Positions 1-9,576 are shown, counted from the stretch's first letter. The stretch is 64,000 bases of DNA from Modicisalibacter coralii (GCF_004117855.1 NZ_QWBW01000022.1:17752-81751); one strand, 5' to 3'. Numbers and translations: made by a program. Notes: a model not told the origin generated them from the letters alone.

Positions 1-789
1 GTGGTGGGCCGCGCGCTGCGGGACTTCGCCCGGCGCGAGGCGGTCGTCGTCGCCACCAAGGTCTACAACCCCACCGGCGACAAGGGCCCCAACGAGCGCG
101 GGCTGTCGAAGAAGCACATTCGCCACGCCATCGACGCCTCGCTCGAGCGGCTGGGCATGGATTACGTCGACCTCTACCAGACCCACCGCTGGGATTACGA
201 CACGCCGATCGAGGAGACCATGGAAGCGCTCCACGAGGTGGTGTGCTCCGGCAAGGCGCTCTACCTCGGGGCGTCGAGCATGCACGCCTGGCAGTTCGCC
301 AAGGCGCAGCGCGTCGCCCGCGAGAACGGCTGGACGCCGTTCTCGACCATGCAGCCGATGGTCAACCTGATCTATCGCGAGGAGGAGCGGGAGATGATCC
401 CGCAGTGCATCGACCAGGGCGTGGGCGTGATTCCCTGGAGTCCTCTGGCGCGCGGCATTCTCGCCGGCAGCAAGCCGGTCGGCGGCGAGGGCGAGACCAC
501 CCGGGCCAGGAGCGACGAGCAGATGCGCAACTGGAAGCTGGGGCTGGAGCGCGATCGGCCGGTGATCGAGGCGCTGCAGGCACTCGCGACGGAAAAGGGC
601 GTCTCGCCGGCCCAGGTGGCGCTGGCCTGGCTGCTGCACAAGCCGGGAATCACGGCACCGATCGTCGGCGCCAGCAAGTCGCATCATCTCGATCAGGCGC
701 TGGGCGCGCTCGACGTGTCTCTCGCGGCCGACGAGATCGAGCGGCTCGAGGCGCCCTATGTCCCGCACGAGGTCGTGGGCTTCGTGTGA
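1..789 (+). CDS. Aldo/keto reductase (5' end outside window)
   Basis: NAD(P)H-dependent aldo/keto reductase, presumably cytoplasmic. The 262 visible residues are the C-terminal part of a (beta/alpha)8 barrel. They include the LGMDYVDLYQTHRWD strand, the QPMVNLIYREEE segment, the VIPWSPLARGIL strand and the C-terminal VGASKSHHLDQAL cofactor-phosphate loop typical of the YajO/Tas-like branch. The N-terminal region with the catalytic Asp and Tyr is missing because the reading frame runs off the left edge, so the GTG at base 1 is probably not the true start. The substrate cannot be deduced. The family is clear; the exact subfamily is inferred. Confidence 0.85.
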   Translation: MVGRALRDFARREAVVVATKVYNPTGDKGPNERGLSKKHIRHAIDASLERLGMDYVDLYQTHRWDYDTPIEETMEALHEVVCSGKALYLGASSMHAWQFAKAQRVARENGWTPFSTMQPMVNLIYREEEREMIPQCIDQGVGVIPWSPLARGILAGSKPVGGEGETTRARSDEQMRNWKLGLERDRPVIEALQALATEKGVSPAQVALAWLLHKPGITAPIVGASKSHHLDQALGALDVSLAADEIERLEAPYVPHEVVGFV

Positions 790-888
790 CGCCGGCTTGC
801 GTTGAAGGGCCGACCCTTCGGGCTGTCGACAAGCTCGGGGGGCGGGCTTATGGTCGGATGTGTCTCCGTCACGCCCGGGTCTTCTCCC

Positions 889-3201
889 ATGAGCGATTTC
901 GCCGAGCGCTACGCGCGGCTGCACGCCGTGCAGGACGAGATGGCCGCCAGGCTGGCTCGGTTGCGCGATATCCGACCCTGCTTCATCGACTTGTCGCTTC
1001 GCGAGAATGCCGTCGGCGCCAGCCGCGGGCAGACCCTCGATGCCAAGTTGGCCACCCTGGCGCGGCTGCGCCAGTTCGGCTTCGACGACATCCTGCTGGG
1101 CACCCTGGACTATGCGATGCCCGACGAGCCGACGGTCGACGACGACTTCATGATCCACCTGCGCGACCAGGGGATCGATCGCCGTGGCTGCTTCGCCTTC
1201 ACCCAGGTCGGCACGTTCGACGCGGCCGGTGTCTTCGTGCCGGACCATTCCCAGTGCAAGCTGCGTGACTATGCGGTCCCCAATACGCTGCACCAGCTCT
1301 CGCTGGGCTGGCGCGCTCGCCAGAGCGCGGACCAACTGGCGGCGCTCGAGGCCCGGCTGACGGCATCGATCGCCTGGTTGCAGGCCAACGTCGCCGGTGA
1401 GGCCGGCGCCGCGCCGCGTATCATCATCAACCTCATCGATGGTTGCGACGGTTTCGCCGTCGATCCCGAGGCGATGTGCCGGTTGTTCGCGCTGCTCGCC
1501 GAGCAGCCCATCGAGGGTGTCAGCTTCGAGGATTGTCGCGGCACCTACCTGCCGTTCCAGATCGCTGCCTTCGTGACCATGGCCCGGGCGTTCACGCCGC
1601 CGCCGCTCAAGCTGCTGGTGCACTTGCATGCCGGCGCCGGCGTGGAAAATGCCGCAGCCATCGAGGCCCTGCTCCACGGCGCCGACGGGGTGTGGGGCGC
1701 GTTGTCCAAGCAGGCCGCCGTCATCGGTCATGCCTCGTCCAGCGAGCTGATCGCCAATCTGGTGCGCCTGGGCAACCGCCACCTCGAGACGCGCTTCCGG
1801 CTCGAGCGCCTGCTGCCGCTCACCCGTTCGCTGCGCAAGGGGCTCGATGGCGACCCGCCGGTCGACTGGCCGATCATCGGTGACAATGCCTACCGACTGC
1901 CGCTGAGCGACTTCCGTCAACGCAGCGGGCGTTTCATGGACCTGCCGCCGGAACGGATCGGCGGGCGCTATCGTTACCGGCTCTGCCCGCTGGTCAGCGA
2001 CAGCGGGGTGCTCGCCGGGCGTCTGGCCGAGGTCACCGGCTATCCGGCGGAGACCTTCCCGGCAGACGTTTTGTCGACCATGCGGCGTCTGATGCGTCGC
2101 GATCTGCGGCGGGGTCTGCGGATTCGCTACGACGAGCCGACGGCCCTGCTGACGCTGTATCGGCGGGCGCGTGGCGAGGTCGCGGCCAGCGCGCCGGTGT
2201 CCGGCGCAGCCGGGCCGTCCGAGCGGTCGGCCAGCGTCGATCCGCAAGCCCCTCTGCGCGGCGACACGGACATCTACCGGGCGCTGCTCGAGTCGACCCG
2301 GGCGATTCCCTGGCGCATTGACTGGGAAAGCCTGCGTTTCACCTATATCGGCCCCCAGATCGCCGAGTTGCTGGGCTGGCCCGTTGACAGCTGGGAAACC
2401 ATCGAGGACTGGGCCGAGCGCATGCATCCCGAAGATCGCGACTGGGTGATCGACTACTGTGTGGCGCAATCGCGGGCCGGCAATGACCACGAAGCCGACT
2501 ATCGAGCGTTGACCGCCGGCGGTGAGTATCGCTGGGTGCGCGACGTGGTGCACGTGGTACGGGATGCCCAGGGCGAGGTGGAGGCGCTGGTCGGTTTCAT
2601 GTTCGACATCCACGAGCGCAAGCTCGGCGAGCAGGAACGGCTCGACCTGCAGCGTCGCCTGGAGACGCTCTCCTACCAGGATGGACTCACCGAGATCGCC
2701 AATCGGCGGATGTACGACAGCACCCTGGCGCGGGAGTGGGCGGTGGCGCGACGCAAGGCGCGCCCGCTGTCGCTGGTGCTCATGGATATCGATCATTTCA
2801 AGCAGTACAACGACCACTACGGCCACCTGGCCGGCGACGACTGTCTGCGTCGGGTCGCGACACTCTTGAGCGAGGCCTGTCCGGGGGAGTTGCTGGCGCG
2901 TTACGGCGGTGAGGAGTTCGTGCTGTTACTGCCGGATACCACAGTCGCGGCGGCACGGGTCATCGCCGAGCGCTGCCGACGCCGCGTGGCGGAGGCGGCG
3001 ATGGTGCACGCCGGGTCACCGGTTTTCGGGCGCGTCACGATCAGTGTGGGCGTGGGGGAGGTGGTCCCGGATGGGGCGTCGGAGGTGGACGCCTTCGTCA
3101 CCGGTGTCGACCGGGCCCTCTATCGGGCCAAGCGCGAAGGTCGCAATCGGGTGGAGGTCGTCCCGGCAGGCCGCGCCGAAAGCGGCGCGGCCTCGGGATG
3201 A
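889..3201 (+). CDS. Diguanylate cyclase with N-terminal DRE-TIM (HMGL-like) and PAS domains
   Basis: Predicted cytoplasmic c-di-GMP synthase of 770 residues, with no membrane segment. Residues about 25-390 resemble the DRE-TIM metallolyase barrel of HMG-CoA lyase and isopropylmalate synthase: a DLSLREN strand at 34-40 replaces the usual DxTLRDG, VSFEDCRGT resembles the SxxDTxG segment, and HLH at 245-247 sits where the metal-binding HxH lies. A PAS_3-like domain follows (about 461-580, ending DIHERK), then GGDEF (about 598-760) with an intact GGEEF at 673-677. The inhibitory RxxD site is CPGE here, so product inhibition is probably lost. The ATG at 889 was chosen over upstream TTG and ATG codons because it opens the conserved part; its ribosome site is weak. 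The gene end folds into a GC hairpin (3169-3192). The fusion is unusual; the barrel assignment is by motif only. Confidence 0.8.
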   Translation: MSDFAERYARLHAVQDEMAARLARLRDIRPCFIDLSLRENAVGASRGQTLDAKLATLARLRQFGFDDILLGTLDYAMPDEPTVDDDFMIHLRDQGIDRRGCFAFTQVGTFDAAGVFVPDHSQCKLRDYAVPNTLHQLSLGWRARQSADQLAALEARLTASIAWLQANVAGEAGAAPRIIINLIDGCDGFAVDPEAMCRLFALLAEQPIEGVSFEDCRGTYLPFQIAAFVTMARAFTPPPLKLLVHLHAGAGVENAAAIEALLHGADGVWGALSKQAAVIGHASSSELIANLVRLGNRHLETRFRLERLLPLTRSLRKGLDGDPPVDWPIIGDNAYRLPLSDFRQRSGRFMDLPPERIGGRYRYRLCPLVSDSGVLAGRLAEVTGYPAETFPADVLSTMRRLMRRDLRRGLRIRYDEPTALLTLYRRARGEVAASAPVSGAAGPSERSASVDPQAPLRGDTDIYRALLESTRAIPWRIDWESLRFTYIGPQIAELLGWPVDSWETIEDWAERMHPEDRDWVIDYCVAQSRAGNDHEADYRALTAGGEYRWVRDVVHVVRDAQGEVEALVGFMFDIHERKLGEQERLDLQRRLETLSYQDGLTEIANRRMYDSTLAREWAVARRKARPLSLVLMDIDHFKQYNDHYGHLAGDDCLRRVATLLSEACPGELLARYGGEEFVLLLPDTTVAAARVIAERCRRRVAEAAMVHAGSPVFGRVTISVGVGEVVPDGASEVDAFVTGVDRALYRAKREGRNRVEVVPAGRAESGAASG

Positions 3202-3210
3202 GGGGGCGGG

Positions 3211-4908
3211 TCAGCCCCCCAGCAGGCCATCGGTGACGTGAAGCCCGTAGAAGGCGATCAGACCGATGATACCGGCGAACAGCACGTAGTAGAGGGTCGG
3301 CAGCAGGGTCTTGCGCAGGGTGACCCCCTCGCGGCCCAGCAGGCCCACCGTCGCGGAGGCCGCCACCACGTTGTGGATGGCGATCATGTTGCCGGCCGCG
3401 GCACCCACCGCCTGCAGGGCCACCATCATCGCCGTCGACAGCCCCAGTACCTCGGCGACGTTGAACTGGAAGTCCGAGAGCATCAGGTTGGAGACGGTGT
3501 TGGAGCCGGCGATGAACGCCCCGAGCGCACCCACGGTCGGCGCGAACAGCGGGTAGATGTCGCCTACGCTGTTGGCGACGAAGCGCGCCATGGCCACCGG
3601 CATCGACACCAGATCCGCGCCGTTGACGCCGGAGTTGATCAGGATGCGCACCATGGGAATGGTGAACAGCAGCACGAAGCCGGCGCCCAGCAGGGTGCGG
3701 GTCGACTCGTTGAAGGCGGCCTTGACCTCGCTGCCACGCATGCGATGCATGCCGATGGTCAGCAGTACCACGAACACCAGGATCCCGCCGGGCAGGTAGA
3801 GCGGTTGCACGCTGCCCGAGATGCCGGTTTCACCGAGGATGTCGCTCCAGCCGAGACTCAGCGAGGTCAGGGCGTCCTTGAGCGGCGCGATGGTCCGCGA
3901 CAGCACCAGGAACACCGCCAGCAGCACATAGGGGACCCAGCCCATGAACACCGAGATCGGCGTGCGGCCGGCGACCTGGTCGGTCTTGATCTCGAGATTG
4001 CCGCGCCATTCGTCGGGCCACTGCTCGGCGTCGGGGAAGTCCCAGGTCTCGCGGGGCAGCAGAAAGCCCTTGCGCGCCGCCGGGACGACGATCGCCAGAC
4101 CCACCATGGCGCCGATCATCGACGGGAATTCCGGCCCCAGCAGGACCCCGGCCAGCATGTAGGGCACCACGAAGCAGACCCCGGCGAAGAGCGCGAACGG
4201 GGCGATGGCCAGGCCTTCGCGCCAGGAGCGATTGGCGCCGAAGAAACGCACCATGATGGTTACCAGGATCAGCGGCATGAACAGGCCGATGATGCCGTGG
4301 GTGATGGCCACCTCGGAGGTGATCAGGCGGAAGTAGTGCTCCCAGCTGGAGCCGTCGGCGACCAGTTGCTCGGTGATGCCGGACTTGTGCAGGCCGCCGC
4401 TGACACCGACCACGATCGGCGTGCCCACCGCTCCGAACGACACCGGTGTGGACTGGATCATCATGCCCACCACCACGGCGCCGAGTGCCGGGAAGCCCAG
4501 GGCCACCATCAGCGGCGCGGCCACGGCGGCCGGGGTGCCGAAGCCGGAGGCCCCCTCGATGAAGCAGCCGAACAGCCAGGCGACGATGATCGCCTGGACT
4601 CGACGGTCCGGACTCAATCCCGAGAAGCCGTTGCGGATCGCGGCGATCCCCCCGGAATGCTTGAGCGTGTTGAGCAGCAGGATGGCACCGAAGATGATCC
4701 ACAGGATCGCCACGGTGAGAATCAGCCCCTGGAAGGTCGAGGCCAGCACCCGGGAGAAGGACATGTCCCAGGCCAGCAGGGCGATCAGCGCGGTCACCAC
4801 GAAGACGATCGGCATCGCGGTACGTGCGGCCATTCGAAAGCCGATCAGCAGGATTCCCGCCAGCAATAGCGGCAGGAAGGCCAGTAGGGCGAGAAGCGAT
4901 TCACTCAT
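3211..4908 (-). CDS. lctP: L-lactate permease (LctP/GlcA family)
   Basis: Proton-coupled permease for lactate and possibly glycolate, in the inner membrane. The 565-residue protein is almost entirely hydrophobic helices with family-typical segments such as [30 protein letters not shown] and a C-terminal [15 protein letters not shown]; length agrees with the LctP family (about 550). The ATG at 4908 has a purine-rich GAGGGAAAG upstream, whereas a longer frame would add 53 hydrophilic residues not seen in the family. It is convergent with the diguanylate cyclase, with only a short GC hairpin between the stops. The upstream region carries GntR/FadR-type operators, suggesting lactate or glycolate control by an LldR/GlcC-like repressor encoded elsewhere. 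No lactate dehydrogenase gene lies nearby. Confidence 0.92.
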   Translation of the reverse strand: MSESLLALLAFLPLLLAGILLIGFRMAARTAMPIVFVVTALIALLAWDMSFSRVLASTFQGLILTVAILWIIFGAILLLNTLKHSGGIAAIRNGFSGLSPDRRVQAIIVAWLFGCFIEGASGFGTPAAVAAPLMVALGFPALGAVVVGMMIQSTPVSFGAVGTPIVVGVSGGLHKSGITEQLVADGSSWEHYFRLITSEVAITHGIIGLFMPLILVTIMVRFFGANRSWREGLAIAPFALFAGVCFVVPYMLAGVLLGPEFPSMIGAMVGLAIVVPAARKGFLLPRETWDFPDAEQWPDEWRGNLEIKTDQVAGRTPISVFMGWVPYVLLAVFLVLSRTIAPLKDALTSLSLGWSDILGETGISGSVQPLYLPGGILVFVVLLTIGMHRMRGSEVKAAFNESTRTLLGAGFVLLFTIPMVRILINSGVNGADLVSMPVAMARFVANSVGDIYPLFAPTVGALGAFIAGSNTVSNLMLSDFQFNVAEVLGLSTAMMVALQAVGAAAGNMIAIHNVVAASATVGLLGREGVTLRKTLLPTLYYVLFAGIIGLIAFYGLHVTDGLLGG

Positions 4909-5053
4909 GAGGCACTTTCCCTCTTGTTCTTGTCCAGCCTGGCGGCCGGGCGTGACAGGTCGTTTGCAGCGCATGTCGGCGCGAACACCGAAGCGGCTTG
5001 GCAGCCGAGTCGGAACGATAATCGGGAATCGGGACGTTGGCCATCCTTGGAAA

Positions 5054-5068
5054 ATTGGTTTGACCAAT
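5054..5068. promoter_or_regulatory. GntR/FadR-type operator (TTGGT-N3-ACCAA)
   Basis: Bases 5055-5059 TTGGT and 5063-5067 ACCAA, spaced by three bases and flanked by A and T, form a 15-bp palindrome, perfect apart from its three-base centre. PdhR and LldR, both FadR-subfamily regulators, are known to bind this pattern. It lies about 150 bp upstream of the lctP start. A control by lactate is inferred. Confidence 0.55.
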
Positions 5069-5160
5069 GCTGCGCTGCGCTTAAATAGGCTGTTTTAATT
5101 TTTAAAAACAAAAAGTTGAGATGGTTTTTCCGGGGTTTTTGAAAGGCCCAAGTCTGAGAG

Positions 5161-5175
5161 ATTGGTCAAATCATT
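5161..5175. promoter_or_regulatory. Second, degenerate TTGGT operator
   Basis: The left half TTGGT is perfect (5162-5166); the right half reads ATCAT in place of ACCAA. It sits 107 bp from the perfect site, a spacing of about ten helical turns that would permit looping. It also lies close to the start of the GST gene. Confidence 0.35.
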
Positions 5176-5279
5176 AGACTAATAGATAATGGGGCGGGAG
5201 ATCGATCGACGACGATGGCAGGGGCCCGGACATGATGATAGCGTTCCGGATACCCATTCATCGAGGATGCGAGGTGGCC

Positions 5280-5999
5280 ATGACACGCCTGCTCTACGAC
5301 CTGTGCGGCATCGACGAGGATCTGCGCTTTTCCCCCTATTGCTGGCGCGTCAAGTACGCTCTGGCCCACAAGGGGCTGGACTATCAGACTCAGCCCTGGC
5401 ACTTCACCGACAAGGACGCCATTGCCTTCTCCGGCCAGGGCAAGGTGCCGGTGCTCGTCGATGGCGACGAGACCGTCACCGACAGTTACGAGATCTTTCG
5501 CTATCTGGATCGGGTCTATCCCGACAGACCCCTGCTGGGGGGCCAGCCGGCCGAAGCCCGGGCGCGTTTCTTCAAGTTCTACGCCGAGCGCAACCTGGCG
5601 CCGGCGGTCATCAAGACGGTCATGATGGATCTCTACAACGCCGTGGCGCCGCAGGATCGCGCGTATTTTCGCGAGACGCGCGAGAAGGCCTTCGGCCGCA
5701 CGCTAGAGGAGGTCCATGCGCCGAGCCGGGGGTTGAGTCAGCTCGATCTGGCGCTGGAGCCGTTGCGAGCCCGCTTCGGCGAGGCCGACTTCGTCGACGG
5801 CGATGAACCCGCGGGGGCCGACTACCTGCTGTTCGGCACCTTCATGTGGGCGCGCTGCGTGTCGGCCGCGGACCTGGTCTCGAACGCCGACCCGGTCCAT
5901 GGCTGGGTGGAACGCATGCTCGACCTCTACGACGGGCTGGGCCGCAAGGCGCAGCGCAGCATCGATAGCGTGGGTGCCGCTGAACCGGAAAGCCCGTGA
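5280..5999 (+). CDS. Glutathione S-transferase family protein
   Basis: Cytoplasmic thiol transferase-like protein of 239 residues. The N-terminal thioredoxin fold (residues 1-85) contains SPYCWRVKYALAHKG, with a candidate active Ser/Cys, the conserved cis-proline segment GKVPVLVDG and DSYEIFRYLD for glutathione contact; the rest is the all-helical domain. It resembles the LigF/beta-etherase-like GST branch, but the substrate is unknown. ATG 5280 is preceded by GAGGTGG at a good distance; another in-frame ATG at 5232 would add 16 residues without a comparable site. It is divergent from lctP. Confidence 0.85.
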   Translation: MTRLLYDLCGIDEDLRFSPYCWRVKYALAHKGLDYQTQPWHFTDKDAIAFSGQGKVPVLVDGDETVTDSYEIFRYLDRVYPDRPLLGGQPAEARARFFKFYAERNLAPAVIKTVMMDLYNAVAPQDRAYFRETREKAFGRTLEEVHAPSRGLSQLDLALEPLRARFGEADFVDGDEPAGADYLLFGTFMWARCVSAADLVSNADPVHGWVERMLDLYDGLGRKAQRSIDSVGAAEPESP

Positions 6000-6009
6000 G
6001 CCGGCCATG

Positions 6010-6040
6010 AAAAAGCCCCGCTCGAAATCGGGCGGGGCAA
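6010..6040 (-). terminator. Rho-independent terminator of the porin gene
   Basis: GCCCCGC (6015-6021) pairs with GCGGGGC (6032-6038). On the minus strand the stem is followed by a run of five T. It lies just past the stop of the minus-strand porin gene and inside the tail of the convergent GST gene's 3' region. Confidence 0.8.
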
Positions 6041-6070
6041 GGCAGCTATCGCGGTAAGGTCACGGGCGCC

Positions 6071-7366
6071 TCAGAACGTCAGCCCGAAATGCGTCTGTAC
6101 GCTGGTATGCCAGTTGTCGTCCACCGGTGAACCGAAGTAGTTCAGGCCGTTCTTGTTGGTGACGATGTCGAACCAGGCATAGTAGGGGCCGGCCGTTACC
6201 TTCATCCCCAGGTCGTTGAGCATCGGGTCGTCCATGTCGCCGAAGCCACCGTTGATCGGCGAGTAGTCGTCGGCGGCATCCATCATGCTGAAGTCGTTGT
6301 AGAAGTAGAGGTTCTCCACGGGCCCCCAGTTGACGTCCATGCTGTAGGCCAGGCTTGCCGAATAGGTCTCGCCCTCGGCCGGAATCAGGTAGTTGAAACC
6401 GAAGGCACCGATCTGCAGGACGTTGTCGGAAATGCCCGAGGCCGATTCCGCCGGGTTCTCGGGATTGTATTCGTAGGTAGTGGCCTGCAACTGGGTCCGC
6501 CAGTTGCCGTAGCTGCCGTTCAGCCCGACCGCGGCCTGCCAGTTGTCGCCGCTGTCGCCGGTACGCGTGTTGTAGAGCTGACCCCCCTTGGCCGAGAGGT
6601 TGACCTCGGTGGTGTAGTCGCTGCCCTGGCCGAAGGTGTAGGCGATGCGGCCGGCGAGCTGGTTCTCCTCGCTGTTGCCCTGGGCGCTGTCGCCCACGGC
6701 ATTGGCGCCGTAGTGCTCGTTGCCGTCGCCGAGCTGATCGCTCTTGAAGAAGGCCAGCGAGGTATCCCAGGCGCCGGCGCTGTGATCCCACTTGATACCG
6801 GCGTTCTGGTTGTCGTTGAAGCCTGCCAGATAGGGCAGGTTGCCGTACCAGCCGAGATACCCGTAATCCATGTTGCCGAACGGCGTCTGTACCAGGCCCA
6901 GCTTGACGCTGTCGTGACGGGTGACCTCGTAGCCCAGCCAGCCATGCTGCAGAAAACGATAGCCGTTGTAGAAGCGGTACTGCAGCGAGTAGTTGAACTG
7001 ATCGTAGCCGCCGCTGATGCCGAGGTTGAACTTGCCGAAGTCGAGATCCCCGCCGGTATCCTTGTCGCGCTCGCTCCAGTCGTTGAAGGTCGAGCCGAAC
7101 TCGAGCTGACCGTTGATCTCGGTGCGCTTCATGGCCTCGAGAATCTGGCTGTTCTCTTCGGCCAGTTGACGGGTCTGATCCGACTCGGTGGTGGCAGTCT
7201 GGCTCTTTTGTTCGTCGAGCTGGGTCTGGAGCTGCTGGATCCGGTTGCGTAGTTCCTGCAACTGGCGCTGGACGTCGGCGTCGCTGGTCTGTTGTGCCAG
7301 CGCCGGTGTCGCCAGCGTGAAGAGTGTTGTGGTCAGACCAATAGCCTTGAATGATCTCTGCTTCAC
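6071..7366 (-). CDS. Outer-membrane porin with N-terminal coiled coil
   Basis: Secreted beta-barrel protein of 431 residues. It has a signal peptide (about 1-24, ending ATPALA/QQ), then a heptad-rich coiled coil (about 28-80, QRQLQELRNRIQQLQTQL). Alternating aromatic/hydrophobic strands follow to the C-terminal ...THFGLTF, whose terminal Phe is the usual outer-membrane assembly signal. The start codon is GTG, with AAGGAGA 7-8 bases upstream. Coiled-coil-then-barrel order recalls DcaP-type trimeric channels, known to pass dicarboxylates, but I see no residue that proves this. It is monocistronic with its own terminator. The specific substrate is unknown. Confidence 0.8.
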   Translation of the reverse strand: MKQRSFKAIGLTTTLFTLATPALAQQTSDADVQRQLQELRNRIQQLQTQLDEQKSQTATTESDQTRQLAEENSQILEAMKRTEINGQLEFGSTFNDWSERDKDTGGDLDFGKFNLGISGGYDQFNYSLQYRFYNGYRFLQHGWLGYEVTRHDSVKLGLVQTPFGNMDYGYLGWYGNLPYLAGFNDNQNAGIKWDHSAGAWDTSLAFFKSDQLGDGNEHYGANAVGDSAQGNSEENQLAGRIAYTFGQGSDYTTEVNLSAKGGQLYNTRTGDSGDNWQAAVGLNGSYGNWRTQLQATTYEYNPENPAESASGISDNVLQIGAFGFNYLIPAEGETYSASLAYSMDVNWGPVENLYFYNDFSMMDAADDYSPINGGFGDMDDPMLNDLGMKVTAGPYYAWFDIVTNKNGLNYFGSPVDDNWHTSVQTHFGLTF

Positions 7367-7857
7367 GGTGTTCTCCTTGCGTGAATCAAGCGAAAACGGG
7401 CCATGTCGGCCCTGTGTGAATGCCGATTGTCGTTGTCTGGCGACAAAAGCCTACCAGATGTTTACAAGATTATGAATATTCTGCTACTTGTTTGTTTGGA
7501 TATTATTAGTTAATTATCAAACTATGTGATGCCCGTGTCTCTTTCCGCCGTCTTCAAGAACCTCGTCGGCTGCGCGAGCGAACGATCAGCGGGGGCGTCT
7601 TGCCAGGCGGCGGTCTCATCGGCTCGGGGCGAGGCGCACGGCAGGCCGGGTACGCTTCCGGGGGCCGTGGTGGGGATCGAGAAAATGCATGCCGACGCGG
7701 CCCTCGTGGAGCTCCGGTGAGGGACGGGGGGCGATGCGGAGCCGTCAGGCCCAGCCGGGCTTGGCCTGAGAGGTCGAATTGATCGTTGGTGCCGGACGCC
7801 CCGCCAGGTGCAGGCTGACGTTTCACGCACGAAACCCAGCCACGAGACGGTGACGGC
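7367..7857. other. Gene-free region between porin and betC
   Basis: About 490 bases. The part next to the porin (about 7440-7530) is AT-rich and likely holds the porin promoter. The rest is GC-rich, with short open frames lacking ribosome sites or recognisable protein. I see no repeat or RNA gene. Confidence 0.5.
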
Positions 7858-9372
7858 ATGAAACGACCCAACATTCTGGTGCTGATGGCCGATCAGGTGA
7901 ACGGCACCCTGTTCGAGGACGGTCCGGCGGACTTCCTGCACCTACCCCACTTGAAGAAACTGGCCGAGCGTGCCGCCCGGTTCAACCGGGCCTACACGCC
8001 GAGCTATCTCTGCGCGCCCGGCCGGGCGGCCTTCATGTCGGGACAGCTGCCCAGCCGCAACGGCGTCTACGACAACGCCGCGGAGTTTCGCTCGGCGATC
8101 CCCACCTGGGCCCATCATCTGCGTCGGGCCGGCTACGAGACCTGTCTGTCGGGCAAGATGCACTTCGTCGGTCCCGACCAGTTGCACGGCTTCGAGACGC
8201 GGCTGACCACCGACGTCTATCCGGCCGACTTCGGCTGGACGCCGGATTACCGCAAGCCGGGCGAGCGCATCGACTGGTGGTATCACAACCTGGGCTCGGT
8301 GACCGGCGCCGGGGTGGCCGAGATCTCCAACCAGATGGAGTACGACGACGAGGTCGCCTTCAACGCCGAGCAGAAGTTGTTCGATCTGTCGCGGGGGCAC
8401 GACAAGCGGCCCTGGGCGTTGTGTGTGAGCTTCACGCACCCCCATGACCCCTACGTGGCGCGTCGCCGGTTCTGGGACCTGTACGCGGACTGCGAGCATC
8501 TCGAGCCACGGCAGGGCGCCATGGCGTTCGACGAGCTCGACCCCCACAGTCAGCGCCTCTTCGAGGCCAACGACTACACCCGCTTCGACATTCAGCCCGA
8601 GGACGTGCGCCGGGCGCGTCGCGGCTATTTCGCCAACCTCTCCTACATCGACGACAAGATCGGCTCGATCCTCGACGTGCTGGAACGCACGCGCATGCGC
8701 GACGACACGATCATCGTGTTGACCTCCGACCACGGCGACATGCTCGGCGAGAAGGGCCTGTGGTTCAAGATGAGCCCGTACGAAGGCTCGTCGCGGGTGC
8801 CGTTGATGATCGCGGGCCCGGGGATCGAACCCCGCTCGATCGACGAGCCGGTGTCCAATATCGATGTCAACGCCACCCTGGCCGACCTGGTGGGCATCGA
8901 TCTGTCCGAGATCGCCCCCTGGACCGACGGCCAGTCGCTGCTGCCGCAGATGCGTGGCGAAAAGCGTGACGCGCCGGTCTACATGGAGTACGCGGCCGAG
9001 GGCTCCTACGCGCCCCTGGTGACCATCCGTGCCGGCAAGTGGAAGTTCAACCACTGCGAGATCGATCCGCCGCAGTTGTTCGATCTCGAGGCCGACCCCC
9101 AGGAGACGACCAACCTGGCCGCGGATCCGGCCCATGCGCGGGAACTGGCCGCCTTCCAGGCCAAGATGCGCGAACGCTGGGACATGGCGCGATTCGACGC
9201 CGAGATCCGCGAATCCCAGGCCCAGCGTCTGATCGTCTACGAAGCGCTGCGCAACGGCCATTACTACCCCTGGGACCACCAGCCGTTGAAAGTGGCCTCC
9301 GAGCGCTACATGCGCAATCACATGGATCTCAACGAGGTCGAGGAAGCCCAGCGGTTTCCGCGCGGCGAGTGA
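7858..9372 (+). CDS. betC: Choline-sulfatase
   Basis: Hydrolyses choline-O-sulfate to choline and sulfate, feeding glycine betaine synthesis and sulfur supply. The 504-residue protein shows the type I sulfatase signature CAPGR at 52-56, whose Cys52 is the residue converted to formylglycine. It also has the N-terminal metal site NILVLMADQ (Asp-Gln), the LSGKMHFVG segment, HPHDPY, and the SDHGDMLGEKGLW metal motif. The C-terminal region (RYMRNHMDL) matches the long tail of choline sulfatases rather than generic arylsulfatases. No signal peptide is present, so it acts in the cytoplasm. No bet genes adjoin it; a choline sulfate importer would have to be elsewhere. Confidence 0.9.
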   Translation: MKRPNILVLMADQVNGTLFEDGPADFLHLPHLKKLAERAARFNRAYTPSYLCAPGRAAFMSGQLPSRNGVYDNAAEFRSAIPTWAHHLRRAGYETCLSGKMHFVGPDQLHGFETRLTTDVYPADFGWTPDYRKPGERIDWWYHNLGSVTGAGVAEISNQMEYDDEVAFNAEQKLFDLSRGHDKRPWALCVSFTHPHDPYVARRRFWDLYADCEHLEPRQGAMAFDELDPHSQRLFEANDYTRFDIQPEDVRRARRGYFANLSYIDDKIGSILDVLERTRMRDDTIIVLTSDHGDMLGEKGLWFKMSPYEGSSRVPLMIAGPGIEPRSIDEPVSNIDVNATLADLVGIDLSEIAPWTDGQSLLPQMRGEKRDAPVYMEYAAEGSYAPLVTIRAGKWKFNHCEIDPPQLFDLEADPQETTNLAADPAHARELAAFQAKMRERWDMARFDAEIRESQAQRLIVYEALRNGHYYPWDHQPLKVASERYMRNHMDLNEVEEAQRFPRGE

Positions 9373-9576
9373 TCGCCCGGGCAGGCCGGTCATGCGTCAG
9401 ACGAGCCGGCTGGACGGCCCGTGCCGAGGCTGCGTGGGCCGTTGCTTTGCGTGAGCCGCGCGGTGTTGTCGCCGGCCTGGTGTCGCACCGCGATCCGGAC
9501 TATGGCTGAATGGAGCGAAGGCCCGGTCGGTCAGGGCCTTGCCCGGCGACTGTCAGCGGCGGTAACAGGAGGTTCC

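Larger units (their letters stand above)
4909..5279. other. Divergent control region between lctP and a GST gene
   Basis: About 370 bases without a gene. The middle (about 5050-5195) is markedly AT-richer than the surroundings and holds two TTGGT-type operator sequences, annotated separately. It probably contains the lctP promoter and that of the downstream glutathione transferase. Confidence 0.6.

Noticed and set aside
802..888. Longer N-terminus for the GGDEF protein from TTG 802 or ATG 850
   Set aside because: The added residues are Gly/Ser-rich and lie outside the recognisable domain, with no better ribosome site.
7526..7720. A 64-codon frame upstream of betC
   Set aside because: No ribosome site, no domain and an atypical composition; treated as non-coding.
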